Assembly (NCBI RefSeq): GCF_040448695.1 | Contig: NZ_CP159307.1 | Coordinates: forward strand, 1 to 64,000 | DNA from: Dehalogenimonas sp. 4OHTPN | GTDB lineage: Bacteria; Chloroflexota; Dehalococcoidia; Dehalococcoidales; Dehalococcoidaceae | DNA length: 64,000 nucleotides | Direction: 5' to 3' | Shown: one piece after another, positions 16,800 to 26,747 of the stretch | How the letters are laid out: each line of letters starts with the position of its first letter | Position numbering within the stretch: the stretch's first letter is position 1 | Position numbers and translations under genes: made by a program | The notes under the pieces: generated by a model | Databases searched by the model: none | The model's input: the letters and a program-made list of their open reading frames with translations, nothing else | Told to the model about the DNA's origin: nothing

Positions 16800-17522
16800 A
16801 TGCTGAAACTTGAGAACGTCACCAAGACCTTTGCCCTGGATGCGTCTACATCCATCAGCCCCGTCCGCGATGTCACCCTCGATATCAAAGCGGGGGAGCT
16901 GATCATGATCATCGGCCGCTCCGGGACCGGGAAGTCCACCCTTCTAAACCTGGCCGCCGGATTGATCAAACCTACATCCGGCCGGGTGACAATGAACGGC
17001 GGCGATCTTGCCGGCCTGGATGACCAAGGGCTTTCAACACTCCGCCGTGAAACCATGGGCTTTATTTTTCAATTTCCCAGCCTGATTCCGTCCATAACGG
17101 TATTGGACAACGTTTATCTTCCATCGGGCTTCACCTCCAGGAAATCACCAAACCATTTCCTGGAACGTTCCAAAACACTGCTGGAAACAGTCGGTTTGAG
17201 CGCTAAAGCCCGGGTACACCCCCAGCAGCTTTCGGCCGGTGAACAGAAAAGGGTGGCTATCGCCAGGGCTTTGGTGAACCAGCCCAAACTGATACTGGCC
17301 GATGAACCGACCAGCGACCTTGACCAGCACACTGAAAACCAGATTATGGAGTTAATCTGCAGCATCAATAAGCAGGGGGTAACTTTTCTGGTGGTTACTC
17401 ACAGTCTGGAACTGCTGCCTTTCGCCAGCCGGGCTTTTGAAATGGAAGACGGCAGGCTGAAACCCATGCCATGCCGAAATACGCCGGTTGCTACCATCGG
17501 GGTAGCGAGGGAACTGCCGTGA
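16800..17522 (+). CDS. MacB/LolD-type ABC transporter ATPase
   Basis: 240 residues. Walker A is GRSGTGKST (about 39-47), signature is LSAGEQKRVAIARAL, Walker B is LILADEPTSDLD and the switch His is in VVTHS. The family match is to LolD/MacB-type ATPases that partner FtsX-fold permeases. It follows the permease by 2 bp, and its stop overlaps the ATG of the next lipoprotein gene (TGATG at 17520-17524), so the operon is translationally coupled. Confidence 0.92.
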   Translation: MLKLENVTKTFALDASTSISPVRDVTLDIKAGELIMIIGRSGTGKSTLLNLAAGLIKPTSGRVTMNGGDLAGLDDQGLSTLRRETMGFIFQFPSLIPSITVLDNVYLPSGFTSRKSPNHFLERSKTLLETVGLSAKARVHPQQLSAGEQKRVAIARALVNQPKLILADEPTSDLDQHTENQIMELICSINKQGVTFLVVTHSLELLPFASRAFEMEDGRLKPMPCRNTPVATIGVARELP

Positions 17523-18235
17523 TGAAACACCGGCAAGCCGTCTCAATGGCCGTAATGATCTTACTGCTCCTGATACTGCCGGCCTGCGGTCCGGACAACG
17601 GAACGCCGAGCGTCACTTCGCCTTCTCCAACGACTTCTTTACCGTCTACAACGCCGCCGGCAACGACCACCCCCGGCACTTCCACCCCGCCGACAACCTC
17701 CGCTCCTCCCGTAATCTCGGGCACCTTCATTTTTAATTTCGACGCCGGCAGCCCTGTGTTGAATGTTGGCCAGAGCACGCCTTTCAGCAGCACCGTTAGC
17801 GGCATCACTGCTGAATTCAGTTCGTCATCCGGAGCGGCCTATTCAATCCAGAACCAGGCGGCGACCAATTTTATCCTGTCCCAGTTTTCAGGCAAATATA
17901 TCTACGACAACGACGTCTCCAGGAGTTCGCTCCAGATTAAGTTCAGCCAGCCAATGAACTCGGTTTCTATTGTGTTTGCCACCACTGATTCACACGGCCC
18001 GGGTAACGTCGAGACCCCAACGGAACTCAGGGTGGTCGCCTATTCAGGTTCAACCTCAACCCCGCCGATTGGCGCCGCGGCCGCCCGCGGCGTTTTCGCC
18101 AACGATACCTTTCCGCAAGGCACTGTCACCTTCACTTCCGCCGTCGCTTTCAATATCATCGTCCTGGAAACCGTGCCGGTGCTGAACGGCGCTTCGGCTT
18201 TCCTTATTGACCAGCTTGCCGCCACCGCCAATTGA
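17522..18235 (+). CDS. Lipoprotein with Thr/Pro-rich linker, last gene of the ABC operon
   Basis: 237 residues from ATG 17522, which overlaps the ATPase stop; the frame is open further upstream but only inside the ATPase gene. The signal peptide ends at LILPAC, then comes a roughly 45-residue Ser/Thr/Pro linker and a globular domain (about 70-237) with QPMNSVSIVFATTDSHGPG. The domain resembles beta-sandwich surface domains, but I cannot name it. The linker suggests the domain is held away from the cell surface. Confidence 0.78.
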   Translation: MKHRQAVSMAVMILLLLILPACGPDNGTPSVTSPSPTTSLPSTTPPATTTPGTSTPPTTSAPPVISGTFIFNFDAGSPVLNVGQSTPFSSTVSGITAEFSSSSGAAYSIQNQAATNFILSQFSGKYIYDNDVSRSSLQIKFSQPMNSVSIVFATTDSHGPGNVETPTELRVVAYSGSTSTPPIGAAAARGVFANDTFPQGTVTFTSAVAFNIIVLETVPVLNGASAFLIDQLAATAN

Positions 18236-18268
18236 CATTATCCGCCGCAGGGTTTATCTTTCCAGCCG

Positions 18269-19666
18269 ATGCCGAAAATAGCAGGGCAACTTAAACCTCA
18301 GGACACCGCCTGTGCTACTCAGGCAGGTGAACATCTTAGCAACAAAAACCTTTTCAAAGGTCTTGTCCTCCTCGTCGCTCTGTTTTATGGCGGCAGCTAT
18401 TTTCTCACAGGTGATCTCCTCCTGGAGCTGCCCGCGAACTGGTTTACCGACTGGTTAAGCGGCGTCTTTAAACTGATGGACCAACATGGATTCCTTAATG
18501 TCTGGTCCGGTCAAAGCCCCGGTACTCACTATCTTTACTACCTGCTCTGGAAACCAGCTCAGGCGCTCGGCTCCGGCTCTTCGGTGGAGATTATCTTCTC
18601 CGTCCTCTGGTATTTTCTGAGCATGGGCGCGGTTTTCCTGGGCATATTCTATTTTTACAAAATCGTCGAGCGGATGATAGGTCCTAATCAGGCCCTCATC
18701 CTCGGGCTGGTCTACACCATACTAGTCATTACCTTCAAATGGTACACCGTGGTCGATTCCATACCGCTGACGGCTTTTCTCGGGGCGGTGTATTTCGTTT
18801 TGAAAGGCTCCCCAACAACCGGCGGTCTCATGTTGGGAATCGGGTCGGTCATCAAGCCCTTCGGCATGCTTCTAATACCCGTCGTTCTGAAAAGTGAATT
18901 TCTGTCGAAAAAAGCAAAAATACTTTTCATCGGATTATCAACTGCCACGTTCTCTCTATTATTTTTACCTTTTGTTATCGGAAATTTCCGAGTATTTTTA
19001 AGTTCGTTCAATTGGCAGGCAGGCCGGCCGCCCTGGGAAACCGTTTATGCCCTTATTCAAAAACTCCTAGACAAGCCGATACCTCAGGATGTGTTTTTCC
19101 AGGATTATTCTGGCGTGGCTCAAAGAGACTGGGGGTGGACCGGCATAACCCCTGACCATTCCGTCATGACCATGATCGTCCCTGATTACTCCCATTGGTA
19201 CAGCCTCGTTTTCGTCATCCTGATGGCGGTCATTATGGGCGGTTTCATCTATTCTAAAAACATCAGGACGGAAAACCAGTTCATCTGGGGTCTGTTATTT
19301 GCCCTTGGCGGTTACTTCACCGTTTTTTACGGCTGGTCTGCCAATTTTTTCTACTGGCTGATACCCTTCCTGCTGATCCTGCTGCCGATTTGGTTTTCAG
19401 TTTCATTTAAATTGTTGGTGCTTCTGGAATACCCATTCCTTTACGGTCTCTACCTGGTTCATATCGCCCCGGATCTGGTGTCGTCGGTATCCGGGCTGCC
19501 ATCTTCGGTAACCATGGCGCTGGCGCCTCTTGGGATTGGTTTCTGGATTATCATTGTCATAAAAACCGCAATTCTTGCCTGGTTGTCGATGCTAGCCTGG
19601 AAAACACTCCCAACTAAGCCACTCACCGCCTCAGATCTCAAATCAGCCCTGCGCTTAACCTCGTGA
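18269..19666 (+). CDS. Polytopic membrane protein, possibly a GT-C type glycosyltransferase
   Basis: 465 residues with about ten hydrophobic helices. The size and the pattern of a long luminal loop between the first helices (LPANWFTDWLSGVFKLMDQHGFLNVWSGQSPG) recall membrane mannosyl/glucosyltransferases of the GT-C fold that use lipid-linked sugars. No DD or DxD motif in the first loop is clear, so the assignment is weak. The gene is 33 bp after the lipoprotein operon and 54 bp before the flavoprotein gene. Confidence 0.6.
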   Translation: MPKIAGQLKPQDTACATQAGEHLSNKNLFKGLVLLVALFYGGSYFLTGDLLLELPANWFTDWLSGVFKLMDQHGFLNVWSGQSPGTHYLYYLLWKPAQALGSGSSVEIIFSVLWYFLSMGAVFLGIFYFYKIVERMIGPNQALILGLVYTILVITFKWYTVVDSIPLTAFLGAVYFVLKGSPTTGGLMLGIGSVIKPFGMLLIPVVLKSEFLSKKAKILFIGLSTATFSLLFLPFVIGNFRVFLSSFNWQAGRPPWETVYALIQKLLDKPIPQDVFFQDYSGVAQRDWGWTGITPDHSVMTMIVPDYSHWYSLVFVILMAVIMGGFIYSKNIRTENQFIWGLLFALGGYFTVFYGWSANFFYWLIPFLLILLPIWFSVSFKLLVLLEYPFLYGLYLVHIAPDLVSSVSGLPSSVTMALAPLGIGFWIIIVIKTAILAWLSMLAWKTLPTKPLTASDLKSALRLTS

Positions 19667-19720
19667 CCGGTCAATATCTCCAGGCAAAAAACCGACCTAA
19701 AATGGTATGATTCGGCTGCT

Positions 19721-20908
19721 ATGGAACGTTTCACTACCGCGGTCATCGGCGGCGGCGCCGCCGGCCTGCTGGCTGCCATCAGCGCCGGCCGCCGCGGCGC
19801 CCCGGTGGTAATCTGCGAAAAAACACCGCAGCTCGGCAAGAAACTACTGGCTACCGGCAACGGCCGCTGCAACCTGCTAAATGCCGATCTTTCTGAACTC
19901 CACTACAACGCCGCCGCCCGCCGCCTGGTAAGCTCCATTTTTGAAATCTTCGGCCGGGACCAGATTCTCAGCCTGTTTCGCGGCTTGGGACTTGAAGTAT
20001 ATTCGGACGAAGGCCGCATCTTCCCCCGCACCAACCAGGCCTCCTCCGTGCTCAAGGTTCTGGAACTTGAGTTAAAAAGGCTGCCGGTGGTGGTTAAATA
20101 CAATTTCGACTGCGCCTCGATCAGTCCTTCGAAAAACGGGTTCATCGTCGCCGCCCGTTCCGGTGAAAAAGTGGAATGCCGCCGCGCTGTCATCGCCGGC
20201 GGCGGCCGGACCTATCCCGCCTTCGGCGCCGATGGCGGCGCATATGAAATCGCCCGCAAACTGGGCCATAGCGTCGTAGAACCGGTGCCTGTCGCCGTGC
20301 CGCTGGTGGTTAAAGACAATTTATGCCACTTGCTGCAGGGCCAGAGGATTTTCGCCGTCGCCCGCAGCATGATCAACGGTCAACCCGGCATTGAATACTC
20401 CGGGGAACTACTCTTCACCAAGTACGGCCTGTCGGGCACCTGCATCCTGGATGCTTCAGAGGAAGTGTCCATCGCCTTGACCCGAAAACACCGGACACAG
20501 GTCTTCATCGCCGTTGACCTGGTACCCTTCATCAGCCGCGATAAGCTGGCAGGCGAACTTCAGCGGCGGCGCGATATCGGTATGCTTCCCGACGACCTGC
20601 TGGCCGGCATACTGCCCAACAAGTTCGGGCCGGCGCTCCAGGGTATTCTGGAAAACAGCGATACCGCCGCGGTCGTCGAATCACTGAAAAATCACCTGTT
20701 CCGGGTTGCCGACACCCGCGGCTGGAATGAAGCTGAATTCACCGCCGGCGGTGTCTCGGTCGAAGAAGTGGTGACAGGCACTCTGGAATCTAAATTGAAA
20801 AAAGGCGTCTATTTTGCCGGCGAAATGCTGGATGTCAATGGGGAACGCGGCGGCTACAACTTAGCCTGGGCCTGGGCTTCAGGCTGGGTAGCCGGAGCGG
20901 CGGATTGA
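19721..20908 (+). CDS. HI0933/YhiN-type flavoprotein oxidoreductase
   Basis: 395 residues. The N-terminal dinucleotide-binding motif is VIGGGAAGLLAAISAGRRG, followed by GKKLLATGNGRCN, a signature of the HI0933 family (aminoacetone oxidase-like FAD/NAD(P)-binding proteins). The C-terminal GVYFAGEMLDVNGERGGYNL-type segment completes the FAD site. The physiological substrate of the family is not settled. A TATGAT element at 19706-19711 lies 9 bp before the ATG, so the leader is very short. Confidence 0.9.
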   Translation: MERFTTAVIGGGAAGLLAAISAGRRGAPVVICEKTPQLGKKLLATGNGRCNLLNADLSELHYNAAARRLVSSIFEIFGRDQILSLFRGLGLEVYSDEGRIFPRTNQASSVLKVLELELKRLPVVVKYNFDCASISPSKNGFIVAARSGEKVECRRAVIAGGGRTYPAFGADGGAYEIARKLGHSVVEPVPVAVPLVVKDNLCHLLQGQRIFAVARSMINGQPGIEYSGELLFTKYGLSGTCILDASEEVSIALTRKHRTQVFIAVDLVPFISRDKLAGELQRRRDIGMLPDDLLAGILPNKFGPALQGILENSDTAAVVESLKNHLFRVADTRGWNEAEFTAGGVSVEEVVTGTLESKLKKGVYFAGEMLDVNGERGGYNLAWAWASGWVAGAAD

Positions 20909-20922
20909 TTCGCTGTTTCACA

Positions 20923-20962
20923 TTTTACACACATTTTACATCCGGCTAACACCGGGATAACA
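20923..20962 (+). promoter_or_regulatory. Four 11-bp-spaced direct repeats: OmpR/PhoB-type operator
   Basis: TTTTACA (20923), TTTTACA (20934), GCTAACA (20945) and GATAACA (20956) recur at exactly 11-bp spacing. Tandem sites at this helical period are characteristic of OmpR/PhoB-family response regulators; TT(A/T)ACA-like units are known for PhoP boxes. The array ends 9 bp before a -10-like TATCAT (20972-20977), a class in which the regulator substitutes for the -35 contact. It lies just before the repeat-protein gene and about 1 kb before an OmpR-type regulator gene. Confidence 0.65.
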
Positions 20963-20999
20963 TTGAGAGGGTATCATAGTCTCAAAGGAGGACGGAGAG

Positions 21000-21962
21000 A
21001 TGAACAAGACCGTTTTGAGACTAATATCAGGAACCATTACAGTGGCGGTGCTGGCCGGGGGTTCGGTGGCGCTTGCCGCCGCCGATAAGACCGACCGGCC
21101 GCAGCCAAAGACCGAACAGGTTGCGGAAGGAAAATCCCGGGGTGCCTCTGGCGACAGGCTCCAGAACATCGGCGACCTGGCCACCCGCGTCATGCAGTTG
21201 CAAAACCGCAATCTGGTGGCAGCACTGCTAGACCGGCTGGTGGCGGCGGGCAAGATCACCCAGGGCGATGCCAACAAGATTCTAAAAGACTGGGACGATC
21301 AACACCCCAACTGGCAGCCGCCTATCGACCAGCTTAAAGCCCGTATCATGGACATGGCCAACCGGAAAAATGTCGTCGCTTTACTCGACCGGCTGTTGGC
21401 CGGCGCCAAGATAACCCAGGGGGAATACAACCAGATTCTAAACGGCTGGGACAAAGCCCACCCCAGCTGGCAGCCTCCGGTCGATCCCCTCACCCGCATT
21501 ATGGAGATGCGCAACCGGGACAACGTTGTTACGCTGCTCGACAGGCTGGTGGCCGCCGGCAAGATCGATCGAGCTGAGGCTGATCGCTTCCTCGCCGCCT
21601 GGGACGCCGCCCACCCCAACTGGCAGCCAGTTGACCCCATCCAGCGAATTATGGAGATGAAAAACCGCAATCTGGTGGCAGCCCTGCTGGACCGGATGGT
21701 GACGGCTGGCAAAATCACCCAGGGGGACGCCAATAAGATACTGAAAGACTGGGATGACGCCCATCCTGGGTGGGTGCTGGATGTGGCCGCGCTGCACGAT
21801 CGGGTAATGAAGATGCAGAACCGAGACAACGTGTTGGCCTTCCTCGATCGCCTGGTTGAAGGCGGCCGTCTCAACCAGGGTGATGCCAATAACATCCTGA
21901 AGGACTGGGAAGACCTTCATGCTAACCAGCCACCCGTCACCGGTAGGACACCCAAAGTTTAA
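21000..21962 (+). CDS. Exported protein of five approximately 50-residue helical repeats
   Basis: 320 residues. A signal peptide (ISGTITVAVLAGGSVALAAA) is followed by a short charged linker and five repeats, each with the pattern (R)IMxMxNRxNVVALLDRLVAAGKITQGDANKIL-xxWD-xxHPxW. Each repeat looks like two or three helices and resembles the short helical units of SHOCT/DUF2680-like proteins. There are no membrane helices after the signal and no catalytic motif. AGGAGG lies at 20986-20991. Four 11-bp direct repeats upstream and an OmpR-type two-component system downstream suggest it is the system's target. The function is unknown. Confidence 0.82.
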   Translation: MNKTVLRLISGTITVAVLAGGSVALAAADKTDRPQPKTEQVAEGKSRGASGDRLQNIGDLATRVMQLQNRNLVAALLDRLVAAGKITQGDANKILKDWDDQHPNWQPPIDQLKARIMDMANRKNVVALLDRLLAGAKITQGEYNQILNGWDKAHPSWQPPVDPLTRIMEMRNRDNVVTLLDRLVAAGKIDRAEADRFLAAWDAAHPNWQPVDPIQRIMEMKNRNLVAALLDRMVTAGKITQGDANKILKDWDDAHPGWVLDVAALHDRVMKMQNRDNVLAFLDRLVEGGRLNQGDANNILKDWEDLHANQPPVTGRTPKV

Positions 21963-21984
21963 CGCCGACTCCACTAAAAAAGAA

Positions 21985-22009
21985 AGGCCGGAGGGTTTTC
22001 TTCCGGCCT
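21985..22009 (+). terminator. Terminator after the repeat-protein gene
   Basis: AGGCCGGA (21985-21992) pairs with TCCGGCCT (22002-22009) around a 9-base loop, followed by GTTTC, 23 bp after the stop codon. Confidence 0.75.
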
Positions 22010-22033
22010 GTTTCATCAGTTATTTCGATTGGC

Positions 22034-22039
22034 TATAAT
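22034..22039 (+). promoter_or_regulatory. TATAAT promoter of the two-component operon
   Basis: A consensus TATAAT lies 13 bp before the ATG at 22053 and immediately after the terminator. The expected transcript start would be about 6 bp before the ATG, leaving almost no leader, which supports the 22053 start over the in-frame upstream codons. Confidence 0.55.
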
Positions 22040-22052
22040 GTCGGGCAACGTT

Positions 22053-22729
<677 letters not shown>

Positions 22730-22733
<4 letters not shown>

Positions 22734-24115
22734 GCCTGCGTCTGAAACTGTTTCTCACTTACTCTCTGGTGGTCATTGTCACCCTGTTCACCGCCGCGCT
22801 CGGCAGCGCTGTACTGGTGCGCCAGTACGCCGACCGCCTGGCGATGGAACGGCTGGATGACGCCGCCCGCCCTATTTCGGTGCAGGTGGCCGCCCTCATC
22901 CGGGGCAATGTCACCCTGGCCGAACTCGTCGAGAACATGCAGGCCCAGGCCGACGCCTCCGGAATGCATATCCTGTGGTCGGACGCCGACGGCAACCTGC
23001 TCCGTCAGTTGGTGCCGCAGGCCGAACCGGCCTTGCAGTTCCCTGAAGGGGCGCTGCCTCACGGTGTGCCGCAGGGTACCACCGGCGAGATTATTGACGA
23101 CGCCGGCGCTGATTATTTTTATTCCGCCTACCCGCTGGCGCGGGCACCCGCCGGTATCGCCCGCGCCCAGACTCTCATCCTGGCGGTGCCCCGGCCTGAG
23201 GCTGCCGCCGCCCTGGCCGGGGTCTTCCGGCCTTTTGCCTGGGCCGGCGTCATCGCCCTGGCAGCCTCGATCGTGCTGGCTTACTGGCTATCCCGCTCGG
23301 TCTACAAGCCGCTGGGCGAAGTATCGGCCGCCGCCGATAAGATCGCCCGCGGCGATTACGGCTACCGGATCAATTCCAGAGACACCGGCGACATCGGCAA
23401 ACTGGCGCAAAACTTCGACCGCATGGCCGCCGAGGTCGAGGCATCGCAGCTCAAACTGCGGCATTTCGTTGCCGACGTTTCTCACGAACTCAAGAGCCCG
23501 CTGACCGCCGTCCAGGGTTTCTCTCAAGCCCTCCTCGACGGCACTGCCGCCGACCAGGAGACCCGGGACAAAGCCGCCCGCATCATCAACGACGAGGCTA
23601 AAAGACTGCGGCGCCAGGTGGATGAACTGCTTGACCTCTCCCGTCTCCAGTCCGGTCAGTTCAAAATGGATTCGATCCGGATTGATCTTTATGATGTTTT
23701 AAAGCACTCGGCCGACCTCTTCGGTCCGCCGGCCGCTGATAAGTCGGTCAGGATCGAACTGGACGTCAAACCGGGTCTTTGGGTCAAAGGCGACGCCGAC
23801 CGTCTGGAGCAGGTATTCAACAACCTGCTGGACAACGCCGTGAAGAACAGTCCGCCCTTCACCGGGATAAAGATCGCCGCGCGTGTCGAAGACGGGCATG
23901 TCATCGCCAGTGTCCTCGACCACGGCCCAGGCATCCACCCTGATGCCCTGCCCCGTGTCTTCGACCGGTTCTACCAGGTATCCGGGGTGAGGACGGGCGT
24001 AGGCCTCGGCCTGGCCATCACCCGCGAGATCGTCCTGGCTCACGGCGGCGGCATCGAGGCCCGAAGCGCCCCGGGGGCCGGCGCGGAGTTTGTGGTAAGT
24101 TTACCTTCGATGTAA
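22730..24115 (+). CDS. Sensor histidine kinase (HAMP-HisKA-HATPase)
   Basis: 461 residues. Two membrane helices (about 7-28 and 163-185) flank an extracytoplasmic domain of about 130 residues of unknown ligand. A HAMP region follows (VYKPLGEVSAAADKIARGDYGY). The phosphoacceptor is His 252 in VADVSHELKSPLTAVQG. The ATP-binding domain has NNLLDNAVKNS (N box), DHGPGI (G1) and GVGLGLAIT (G2). The order of regulator then kinase, overlapping by 4 bp, is standard. A bidirectional terminator follows, separating it from dnaK on the other strand. Confidence 0.93.
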
Positions 24116-24151
24116 GGGCGGTCGCCAGGCTCTTTGAACGTAATAAATGAC

Positions 24152-24175
24152 AGGGAGGGGCTTTCGCCCCTCCCT
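24152..24175. terminator. Bidirectional terminator between the histidine kinase and dnaK
   Basis: AGGGAGGGGC (24152-24161) and GCCCCTCCCT (24166-24175) pair perfectly around TTTC. It lies between two genes that converge on it. Confidence 0.85.
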
Positions 24176-24199
24176 CTTCAACGTGCTTCGATCCCCTTG

Positions 24200-26113
24200 T
24201 TAGACTTCGCGGAATTCACCCTCGACGGTGCCCTCGTCGGGTTTCTTGCCGTCCTCTTCGCCCTGAGGCGGCGGCTGGGCGCCCGGCGGAGGCTGCTGGG
24301 CCTTATAGACCGCCTCGCCAAGTTTCTGCATCGCTTCTGACAGGGTCTGCGTCGCTGACTTGATCGCCGCGGCATCGGAACCACCAAGCGCCTGCTTCAC
24401 CGCTTCAACCTTGGCGGTTATATCGGTATTCAGATCGGCCGGGACTTTGTCTTTGTTATCCCGCAGCATCTTTTCCGCCTGGTAAGCCAGGGTGTCGCCC
24501 TGGTTCTTAGCCTCGGCCAGCTCCTTGCGGGCGGTGTCCTCGGCGGCGTGGGCGGCGGCCTCTTTCTGCATTTTTTCAACCTCTTCCTTGGACAGGCCCG
24601 AGGAAGCGGTGATGGTGATCTTCTGTTCTTTGCCGGTGCCCTTGTCCTGAGCTTTAACCGACAGGATGCCGTTGGCGTCTATATCGAAGGTGACCTCAAT
24701 CTGAGGCAGTCCGCGCGGCGCCGGTAGGATGCCGTCCAGCATGAACCGGCCCAGCGTCCGGTTGTCGCCCGCCATCGGGCGCTCGCCCTGGAGCACGTGG
24801 ATTTCCACGCTCGGCTGGTTGTCGGCGGCGGTGGAGAAGACCTGGCTCTTGCTGGTCGGGATGGTGGTGTTGCGGGTAATGAGTGGCGTCGCTACGCCGC
24901 CCAGCGTCTCGATGCCAAGAGTCAGCGGGGTGACATCGAGCAGCAGCACGTCGGAAACTTCACCTTTAATGACGCCGGCCTGAATGGCGGCGCCGATAGC
25001 CACCACCTCGTCCGGGTTGACGCTCATGTTGGGTTCCCGGCCGAAAAACTCTTTGACCTTGGCCCGGACCAGAGGCATGCGCGTCTGGCCGCCAACCAGG
25101 ATCACTTCGTCGATCTGGGCAGTGGTCTTGCCGGCGTCGGTCAGTGCCTGGCGGCAGGGGGCGATGGTCTTCTCGACCAGGTCCATCACCAGCTGCTCAA
25201 GCTTGGAGCGGGTTAGTGTTATGTTAAGATGCTTCGGACCGGAGGCGTCGGCGGTGATGAACGGCAGGTTGACCTCCGTCTGAGCCACGGTGGACAATTC
25301 GATCTTGGCCTTCTCCGCCGCCTCCTTGAGCCGCTGCATGGCTGTCTTATCCTTGGACAGGTCAATGCCCTGATCTTTTTTATACTCAGCGACCAGCCAG
25401 TCAATGATCTTCTGATCAAAGTCGTCGCCGCCTAAATGGGTGTCGCCATTGGTGGACTTCACCTGGAAGGTGCCCTCGCCAAGTTCCAGAATGGAAACAT
25501 CAAACGTGCCGCCGCCCAGGTCATAGACCGCCACCGTTTCCTCATGCTTTTTATCCAGGCCGTAAGCCAGCGCCGCGGCCGTCGGCTCGTTGACGATACG
25601 CAGCACCTTGAGCCCGGCGATCTGGCCGGCGTCTTTGGTCGCCTGCCGTTGGGCGTCATTGAAATAGGCCGGGACGGTGATGACCGCCTCGGTCACCGGT
25701 TCGCCCAGGAAGGCCTCGGCGTCGGTCTTGAGTTTCTGGAGGATCATCGCCGAAACTTCCGGCGGTGAGTACTCTTTGCCCCCCAGGAGCACTTTAACCT
25801 CGTTGTTGGCGCCCTTGACGACCTTATAAGGCTTGCGGCGGGCATCCTCCTCCACCGGGAGTTCACGGCCGGCGGGTTCGCCCCATTTGCGGCCCATGAA
25901 GCGCTTGATGGAATAGATGGTGTTCTCGGGATTGAGTACTGACTGGTTCTTGGCCTGCCGCCCCACCAGCCGTTCGCCGTTTTTATTCACAGCGACTACC
26001 GAAGGCACCAGCGTGCCGCCCTCGGCTGAAGGAATGACCACCGGTTCGCCGCCCTGAATCACGGCGACCTCGGAATTGGTTGTGCCCAGATCGATGCCGA
26101 CTACTTTACCCAT
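24200..26113 (-). CDS. dnaK: Chaperone DnaK (Hsp70)
   Basis: 637 residues, full length. The ATPase domain begins [17 protein letters not shown] and contains [14 protein letters not shown] and [11 protein letters not shown]. The substrate domain includes [14 protein letters not shown], and the tail is Pro/Gln-rich ([13 protein letters not shown]). It is the last gene of hrcA-grpE-dnaK. No dnaJ follows: the next gene is on the opposite strand beyond a terminator. Expression is expected to be HrcA-controlled through the CIRCE element at 27802. Confidence 0.98.
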   Translation of the reverse strand: MGKVVGIDLGTTNSEVAVIQGGEPVVIPSAEGGTLVPSVVAVNKNGERLVGRQAKNQSVLNPENTIYSIKRFMGRKWGEPAGRELPVEEDARRKPYKVVKGANNEVKVLLGGKEYSPPEVSAMILQKLKTDAEAFLGEPVTEAVITVPAYFNDAQRQATKDAGQIAGLKVLRIVNEPTAAALAYGLDKKHEETVAVYDLGGGTFDVSILELGEGTFQVKSTNGDTHLGGDDFDQKIIDWLVAEYKKDQGIDLSKDKTAMQRLKEAAEKAKIELSTVAQTEVNLPFITADASGPKHLNITLTRSKLEQLVMDLVEKTIAPCRQALTDAGKTTAQIDEVILVGGQTRMPLVRAKVKEFFGREPNMSVNPDEVVAIGAAIQAGVIKGEVSDVLLLDVTPLTLGIETLGGVATPLITRNTTIPTSKSQVFSTAADNQPSVEIHVLQGERPMAGDNRTLGRFMLDGILPAPRGLPQIEVTFDIDANGILSVKAQDKGTGKEQKITITASSGLSKEEVEKMQKEAAAHAAEDTARKELAEAKNQGDTLAYQAEKMLRDNKDKVPADLNTDITAKVEAVKQALGGSDAAAIKSATQTLSEAMQKLGEAVYKAQQPPPGAQPPPQGEEDGKKPDEGTVEGEFREV

Positions 26114-26178
26114 GTTTTGCGGTTTCCTCCTTAATTTACAATTAGATTATATTTTGCTTTTTCGCCAGTTCAAAGTGA

Positions 26179-26688
26179 CTATTCTTCGATATCCTCGCAG
26201 GACACCTTGACCTGCGCCGGCCGCAGCACCCTGTCCTTATAGGTGTAGCCCGCCTGCAATTCCTCGACGATGATGCCTTCCTCGCCGGCGCATCTGAGGA
26301 CGGCCTCGTGCAGGCCGGGATCAAACCGCTCGCCGACCGTTTTCATCGCCTCCACGCCCTCGCGGGACAGTATCTGGCGGAATTTACGTTCGATCTGCAC
26401 CATCCCTTGCAGCCAGGGTTCTCCTGCGGCGTGTTCCGGCACGGCATCCAGCGCCCGGGAGAAATCATCCAGTACCGGCAGAATAGAGAGGAAGGCCAGG
26501 CTTTTGCCCAGGCCCACCGCCTCGGCTTTCTCAGTTTCAGCCCGGCGCTTGTAGTTGATGAAGTCGGCCTGGGCGCGTTTCAAATTGTTCAAATTATCCT
26601 CGGCGCGGGATTTTTCCTGTTCCAGCGCGCCGCGCAGGGCGTCAAAATCACCCTCCATGATTTCTTCATTGTTGTTGTCAGGCGTCAT
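26179..26688 (-). CDS. grpE: Nucleotide exchange factor GrpE
   Basis: 169 residues. The N-terminal half is a long amphipathic helix (LEQEKSRAEDNLNNLKRAQADFINYKRR), and the C-terminal half carries the conserved segment FDPGLHEAVL and the closing LRPAQVKVS. GrpE releases ADP from DnaK. The gene lies between hrcA (59 bp upstream) and dnaK (65 bp downstream) on the same strand. Confidence 0.96.
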   Translation of the reverse strand: MTPDNNNEEIMEGDFDALRGALEQEKSRAEDNLNNLKRAQADFINYKRRAETEKAEAVGLGKSLAFLSILPVLDDFSRALDAVPEHAAGEPWLQGMVQIERKFRQILSREGVEAMKTVGERFDPGLHEAVLRCAGEEGIIVEELQAGYTYKDRVLRPAQVKVSCEDIEE

Positions 26689-26747
26689 GTCAAACCTCTA
26701 GAAAATCTTATCTTGGGTTGCCGGCGGCAGATATCTGGCGTTTTCCT

